From an uncultured Bacteroidales bacterium (GTDB taxonomy: Bacteria > Bacteroidota > Bacteroidia > Bacteroidales > Paludibacteraceae): DNA of 8,096 bases. The stretch covers positions 1 to 8,096 of the forward strand of contig CAIUKZ010000067.1 of the NCBI GenBank assembly GCA_903899865.1, in the 5' to 3' direction. Every line of letters starts with the position of its first letter. Within the stretch, counting starts at the first letter, position 1. Positions 5,531-8,096 of this stretch are shown piece after piece. Below the pieces are notes generated by a model that was given only the letters and a program-made list of their open reading frames with translations, was not told the origin of the DNA and did not search any database. A program made the position numbers and the translations under genes.

Positions 5531-6873
5531 TAGAAAAAAAAGAAGCCCCTTCGAACCTTGCAGTATCCGAAGAGGCAAATAAACCTGAGCACAACAAAAC
5601 TACAAATTTCATTCAACAGCTAAAAGCGGAAATTCATGTCAATAGCCTGAATTCGGATGCAAATGATACCGCTTTCCCTATTAATGGACTACCTCAGGTA
5701 ATCCTTGATTTTGCCTTGGAAGTTTCAGAGGTTTATGGTGTACCCATTGAATTCCCAGTCATGTCGGCTTTATGTGCTGTAAGTGCAGCAGCTAGGAAGA
5801 AGTTTGTAATAGACAGTGGCAAATATAAGAACTTTGGGCAATTGTGGGTTATGTTGGTCGCTCCTCCAGGAGTGGGTAAAACAGAACCGGTGGCAGCCGC
5901 TTTCCGTCCATTACAAAGACTTGACAATGCAAGCTACTGCGATTATCAATTGGAACTGAGCCGTTGGAAAGCGGAATGCGCAGAAGCAAAACAGCTCAAA
6001 ACCCAGGAGCCGGAAAAACCATTCTTCAAACAATGCCTGATTGATGATTTTACTCCAGAGAGTTTATACCAAACTATGTTCCGCAACAGCGGATCCATAT
6101 CACTCTATCGGGATGAATTATCTGGTTGGTTTGCCGACTTTGGTAGATATAATAAAAACGGTGAGATTAGCCGATATCTGTCTATTTTCAATAATGCACA
6201 ATTCTGTATCAACAGAAAAAGTGAAGAACCATTACAAATTCCTGAGCCTTTTCTGACCATTTGCGGAACAATTCAGCCCGAAGTATTAAACATAGCATTG
6301 AGCAGCAATACACTCAAGGAAAACGGTTTTGCAAGTCGCTTTCTGTATGTCTATCCCAAAGAAGTTAGAAAACAAAAGTATTCCGAAAGAACACCGGACA
6401 AAATGATTGTTGACCGATATGAAAAACTAATTACTCATTGCTATCAACTCTCAAGGGTTGAAAATCCATTTACACTTTCCGCTGAAGCGAAAAAGCTGTT
6501 TATTGAATACGCCAACCAAACCACCGACTTGGTAAATAGCTGCTCAAATAACTTTGTTCGTGCTACTTATGCCAAAATGGAGATTCAGGTACTTAGACTA
6601 GCTCTCATTATTCAAATCATTAGAGGTATTTACGATAATACCGAATGGCAACAGGGAATGATAACAAAAGAAGCTATGCAATACGCAATTAAGCTTTGCA
6701 ACTACTTTAATTCAAAAATACTGTTGGTTGATGCAACCAAAAGTCCAACCAAAATGAATCCCGCTGAAGCAATCAAAACCATTCAAAAAGAATATGGCAT
6801 TAAAAACAAACAGGCATTTGCAGATTCAATTGGTTTGTCACGACAATTTATCTCAAAAATCTGCAACGAATAA
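5527..6873 (+). CDS. DUF3987 family P-loop ATPase (helicase/primase-associated) with C-terminal HTH
   Basis: A 448-aa protein of the DUF3987 family, common in phages and integrative elements and related to replicative helicase-like ATPases. After a polar ~50-residue N-terminus the family core begins at FPINGLPQVI. Walker A is APPGVGKT at 112-119, the conserved TPESL is at 176-180, and Walker B is LYRDE ending at D196-E197. A sensor-like FLTICGTIQPE lies near 240-250, and GFASRF (267-272, R271 a candidate arginine finger) follows. The last ~20 residues (about 426-445, NKQAFADSIGLSRQFISKI) read as an XRE-like HTH, suggesting DNA binding. The ATG overlaps the preceding stop (ATGA). With the downstream TOPRIM protein it probably forms a replication or DNA-processing module of the excised element; that role is inference. 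Confidence 0.88.
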   Translation: MIEKKEAPSNLAVSEEANKPEHNKTTNFIQQLKAEIHVNSLNSDANDTAFPINGLPQVILDFALEVSEVYGVPIEFPVMSALCAVSAAARKKFVIDSGKYKNFGQLWVMLVAPPGVGKTEPVAAAFRPLQRLDNASYCDYQLELSRWKAECAEAKQLKTQEPEKPFFKQCLIDDFTPESLYQTMFRNSGSISLYRDELSGWFADFGRYNKNGEISRYLSIFNNAQFCINRKSEEPLQIPEPFLTICGTIQPEVLNIALSSNTLKENGFASRFLYVYPKEVRKQKYSERTPDKMIVDRYEKLITHCYQLSRVENPFTLSAEAKKLFIEYANQTTDLVNSCSNNFVRATYAKMEIQVLRLALIIQIIRGIYDNTEWQQGMITKEAMQYAIKLCNYFNSKILLVDATKSPTKMNPAEAIKTIQKEYGIKNKQAFADSIGLSRQFISKICNE

Positions 6874-6895
6874 AAAGTTTCAATTCTGCAACGAA
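6860..6895 (+). repeat. 11-bp direct repeat spanning the DUF3987 stop codon
   Basis: TCTGCAACGAA occurs at 6860-6870, encoding the last residues before TAA, and again at 6885-6895, 25 bp on. It may be a small duplication that altered the gene's 3' end, or chance. Confidence 0.4.
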
Positions 6896-6913
6896 GTTCA
6901 ACGTAAGCTAATT

Positions 6914-6948
6914 GTGCATTATTCATTATCAATTATTCATTATCAATT
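6914..6948 (+). repeat. Five A/T-rich heptads after the DUF3987 gene
   Basis: The segment divides cleanly into 7-bp units: GTGCATT, ATTCATT, ATCAATT, ATTCATT, ATCAATT. The 14-mer ATTCATTATCAATT is repeated exactly (6921-6934, 6935-6948). No promoter box accompanies it. Confidence 0.7.
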
Positions 6949-6951
6949 GCC

Positions 6952-7130
6952 CTTGGTTGCGGAGTTGCGGTTGCGGTCGGCTGAAAAGCTTTACCAGTAT
7001 AGCTTTCAGAAGAAATACCCCGCAACAAAAACAAAAACAAAATAACTTTTCAAACCGATTTTAGTTGCGGTAAAATATCGCTACAACTGCTTACAGCAAA
7101 GAGTTTCAGCCAGTTTTCACCGCAACCAAG
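6952..7130. repeat. TTGCGG/CCGCAA-rich island bounded by an 11-bp inverted repeat, with internal hairpin
   Basis: CTTGGTTGCGG (6952-6962) and its exact complement CCGCAACCAAG (7120-7130) bound a noncoding stretch. TTGCGG or CCGCAA occurs six times: 6957, 6965, 6971 and 7065 forward, 7020 and 7120 reverse. Inside, CTGAAA-A-GCT (6981-6990) pairs with AGC-TTTCAG (7001-7009) as a 9-bp stem with one bulged A and a 10-nt loop. Together with the flanking heptads this fills the 376-bp gap between the DUF3987 and TOPRIM genes, where no credible gene or TAnnTTTG promoter is seen. It could be a replication or transfer origin, a regulatory RNA or an operator region; none is proved. Confidence 0.5.
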
Positions 7131-7199
7131 CAATTTCCAAAGAAAATACTTAAAAATGGAATTACAGGAACGGTTGAGAATACAAATTCTGTCCCCAAC

Positions 7200-7248
7200 T
7201 ATCAATTTTCATCTATCAATTTTCAATTATCAATTATCAATTTTCAAC
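7200..7248 (+). repeat. Seven tandem heptads (TATCAAT/TTTCAAT) abutting the TOPRIM gene start
   Basis: Seven 7-bp units run without a break: TATCAAT, TTTCATC, TATCAAT, TTTCAAT, TATCAAT, TATCAAT, TTTCAAC. One C then precedes the ATG at 7250. The array therefore occupies the ribosome-binding region of the downstream gene. Confidence 0.8.
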
Positions 7249-7249
7249 C

Positions 7250-8096
7250 ATGAACTATCCTCAACCATATCTCCAACCCTACAAAGGCAAATCCACTCGC
7301 CACGATTGCCCATCATGCAAAGCGAAACTTAGTTTTACGCAGTATTTAGACGGCAACACGCATAAACCCATTCATGACAAGGTCGGTAAATGCAACCGCG
7401 AATCCAAATGCGGTTACCATTACACCCCAAAACAATATTTTTTAGATAATCCGCCTAATTGTAGAGATGTGATGCCTCACGTCTCAAATAAAATTCAAGT
7501 TCCAAAACCAGTAGCACCAGCACAGCTACCCTCTACTATTAATTTTAGTTTTGTTGAATCTTCCGCCAGCTACAAAAGCAATTTCGTACGTTTCCTTTGC
7601 GAATTTCTCACCGTGGAACAAATGACCTTAATCGGAGAAAACTATGCCTTGGGAGCAACCAAAAACAGAGAAGTGATCTTTTGGCAAATAGACACCAAAG
7701 GCAAGGTCCGTACAGGTAAAATCATGCAATACAATCCCGAAACTGGACGAAGGCTAAAACACGAAAGCGGAGCAATTGATTGGGTTCATAACAAACTCAA
7801 GAAATCCTGCACATTACCGCAAGATTTTAATTTGCAGCAATGTTTCTTTGGTGAACACTTGCTGACACTCTATCCGGATAAAACTGTGGCAATTGTTGAA
7901 AGTGAAAAATCCGCCATAATCGCCAGTGCCGTTTTCCCTGACTTGATTTGGCTAGCAGCTGGAAACCTAAACGGATTATCTGTTGAAAAATGTCAGGTAC
8001 TTAAAAGCAGAAATGTAATCTTATTTCCTGATTTAGGAGCTTATGAAAAATGGAATACTAAAGCGGATGAAATACAAAAACAATTCGATTGCAATA
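7250..8096 (+). CDS. Zn-finger / TOPRIM (DUF6371-like) primase-type protein, 3' end outside window
   Basis: The frame is open for 282 codons to the window edge. The N-terminus has a zinc-ribbon-like set C20-x2-C23 and C48-x5-C54 (HDCPSCK, KCNRESKCGYHY), typical of primase-like proteins of the DUF6371 type. A middle region (about 105-200) with FWQIDTKGKVRTGKIMQY matches the family pattern. A TOPRIM core follows: VAIVESEKSA with E217, LIWLAAGN, then NVILFPDLGAYEKW with D261. TOPRIM proteins bind Mg2+ through these acidic residues and act in primer synthesis or DNA cleavage. The start is fixed by the ATG directly after the heptad repeats, because the frame has no other start back to a TGA at 7175. 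With DUF3987 it suggests a replication module, and it may be the end of the same operon. Confidence 0.87.
   Translation, partial: MNYPQPYLQPYKGKSTRHDCPSCKAKLSFTQYLDGNTHKPIHDKVGKCNRESKCGYHYTPKQYFLDNPPNCRDVMPHVSNKIQVPKPVAPAQLPSTINFSFVESSASYKSNFVRFLCEFLTVEQMTLIGENYALGATKNREVIFWQIDTKGKVRTGKIMQYNPETGRRLKHESGAIDWVHNKLKKSCTLPQDFNLQQCFFGEHLLTLYPDKTVAIVESEKSAIIASAVFPDLIWLAAGNLNGLSVEKCQVLKSRNVILFPDLGAYEKWNTKADEIQKQFDCN

Larger units (their letters stand above)
1803..8096 (+). mobile_element. Left end of an integrative element inserted at tRNA-Pro (right end outside window)
   Basis: The region runs from the tRNA-Pro fragment through integrase, unknown protein, two excisionase-like HTH proteins, DUF3987 ATPase and the TOPRIM protein to the window edge. 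All genes point away from the attachment site. Because the leftover is the 3' end of a leftward tRNA, followed on its left by the tRNA's own terminator, the foreign DNA must lie to the right. The gene order resembles Bacteroidales integrative mobilizable or conjugative elements, but no relaxase, coupling protein or transfer gene is visible, so the class cannot be assigned. Confidence 0.8.

Noticed and set aside
6794..7045. 83-codon plus-strand open frame overlapping the DUF3987 3' end
   Set aside because: It overlaps the DUF3987 HTH region by 80 bp and then reads through the heptad repeats (HYSLSIIHYQL), giving low-complexity peptide with no domain. Such frames are a known artefact of these repeats.
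7156..7332. 58-codon plus-strand frame starting before the heptads and overlapping the TOPRIM gene start
   Set aside because: Much of it is translated heptad repeat and it lies out of frame with a well-supported gene. A regulatory upstream peptide is possible, but nothing in the sequence supports one beyond the open frame.
1..8096. CRISPR array, rRNA, or insertion sequence
   Set aside because: The repeats present are too short, too few or contiguous for CRISPR. No rRNA sequence or transposase with terminal inverted repeats was seen.

Overview
The window looks like a chromosome/mobile-element junction from an AT-rich member of the Bacteroidota, most likely a Bacteroidales species. Four things point there. 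Promoter-like sequences have the Bacteroidota -7 shape TAnnTTTG. Start codons follow A-rich leaders with no Shine-Dalgarno sequence. The integrase is of the Bacteroidota type. The gene set (paired excisionase-like HTH proteins, a DUF3987 ATPase, a Zn-finger/TOPRIM protein) is typical of integrative elements in that phylum.

Left part (1-1802), probably host chromosome. It starts with the 3' end of an unrecognised rightward gene (stop at 162). This converges, with only 2 bp between stops, on a leftward 440-aa AAA_14/DUF4143 ATPase gene (165-1487). The ATPase promoter region carries three copies of a ~21-bp repeat spaced exactly 33 bp apart, the proximal copy overlapping the -33 region. Next come an AT-only inverted repeat and a strong leftward terminator (1751-1790) that belongs to a tRNA.

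Junction (1803-1849). The last ~47 nt of a leftward tRNA-Pro (anticodon GGG) are present without the 5' half, as expected for one attachment site of an element integrated into the tRNA 3' end. The geometry predicts that the element extends rightward and that the intact tRNA-Pro lies at its far end, outside the window.

Right part (1850-8096), the element. A near-consensus promoter 44 bp inside the junction drives a tyrosine integrase (start best placed at 2040), which ends at a strong terminator. A 364-aa protein of unknown function follows, then a terminator embedded in a cluster of TCCGACC repeats. A second promoter with a structured leader begins a probable operon: two small HTH proteins resembling the Xis2c/Xis2d type, a DUF3987 Walker ATPase translationally coupled to the second HTH gene (ATGA overlap), a 376-bp noncoding stretch rich in repeats, and the start of a Zn-finger/TOPRIM (DUF6371-like) protein cut by the window edge.

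Working together, the integrase and the HTH proteins would direct integration and excision, while the DUF3987 and TOPRIM proteins look like a replication or DNA-processing module. Mobilisation genes would be expected further right. No complete new system can be proved from this window. The strongest unexplained signals are the phased repeats before the ATPase gene, the heptanucleotide repeats before element genes, the TTGCGG/CCGCAA-rich island before the TOPRIM gene, the TCCGACC cluster, and the 364-aa unknown protein.
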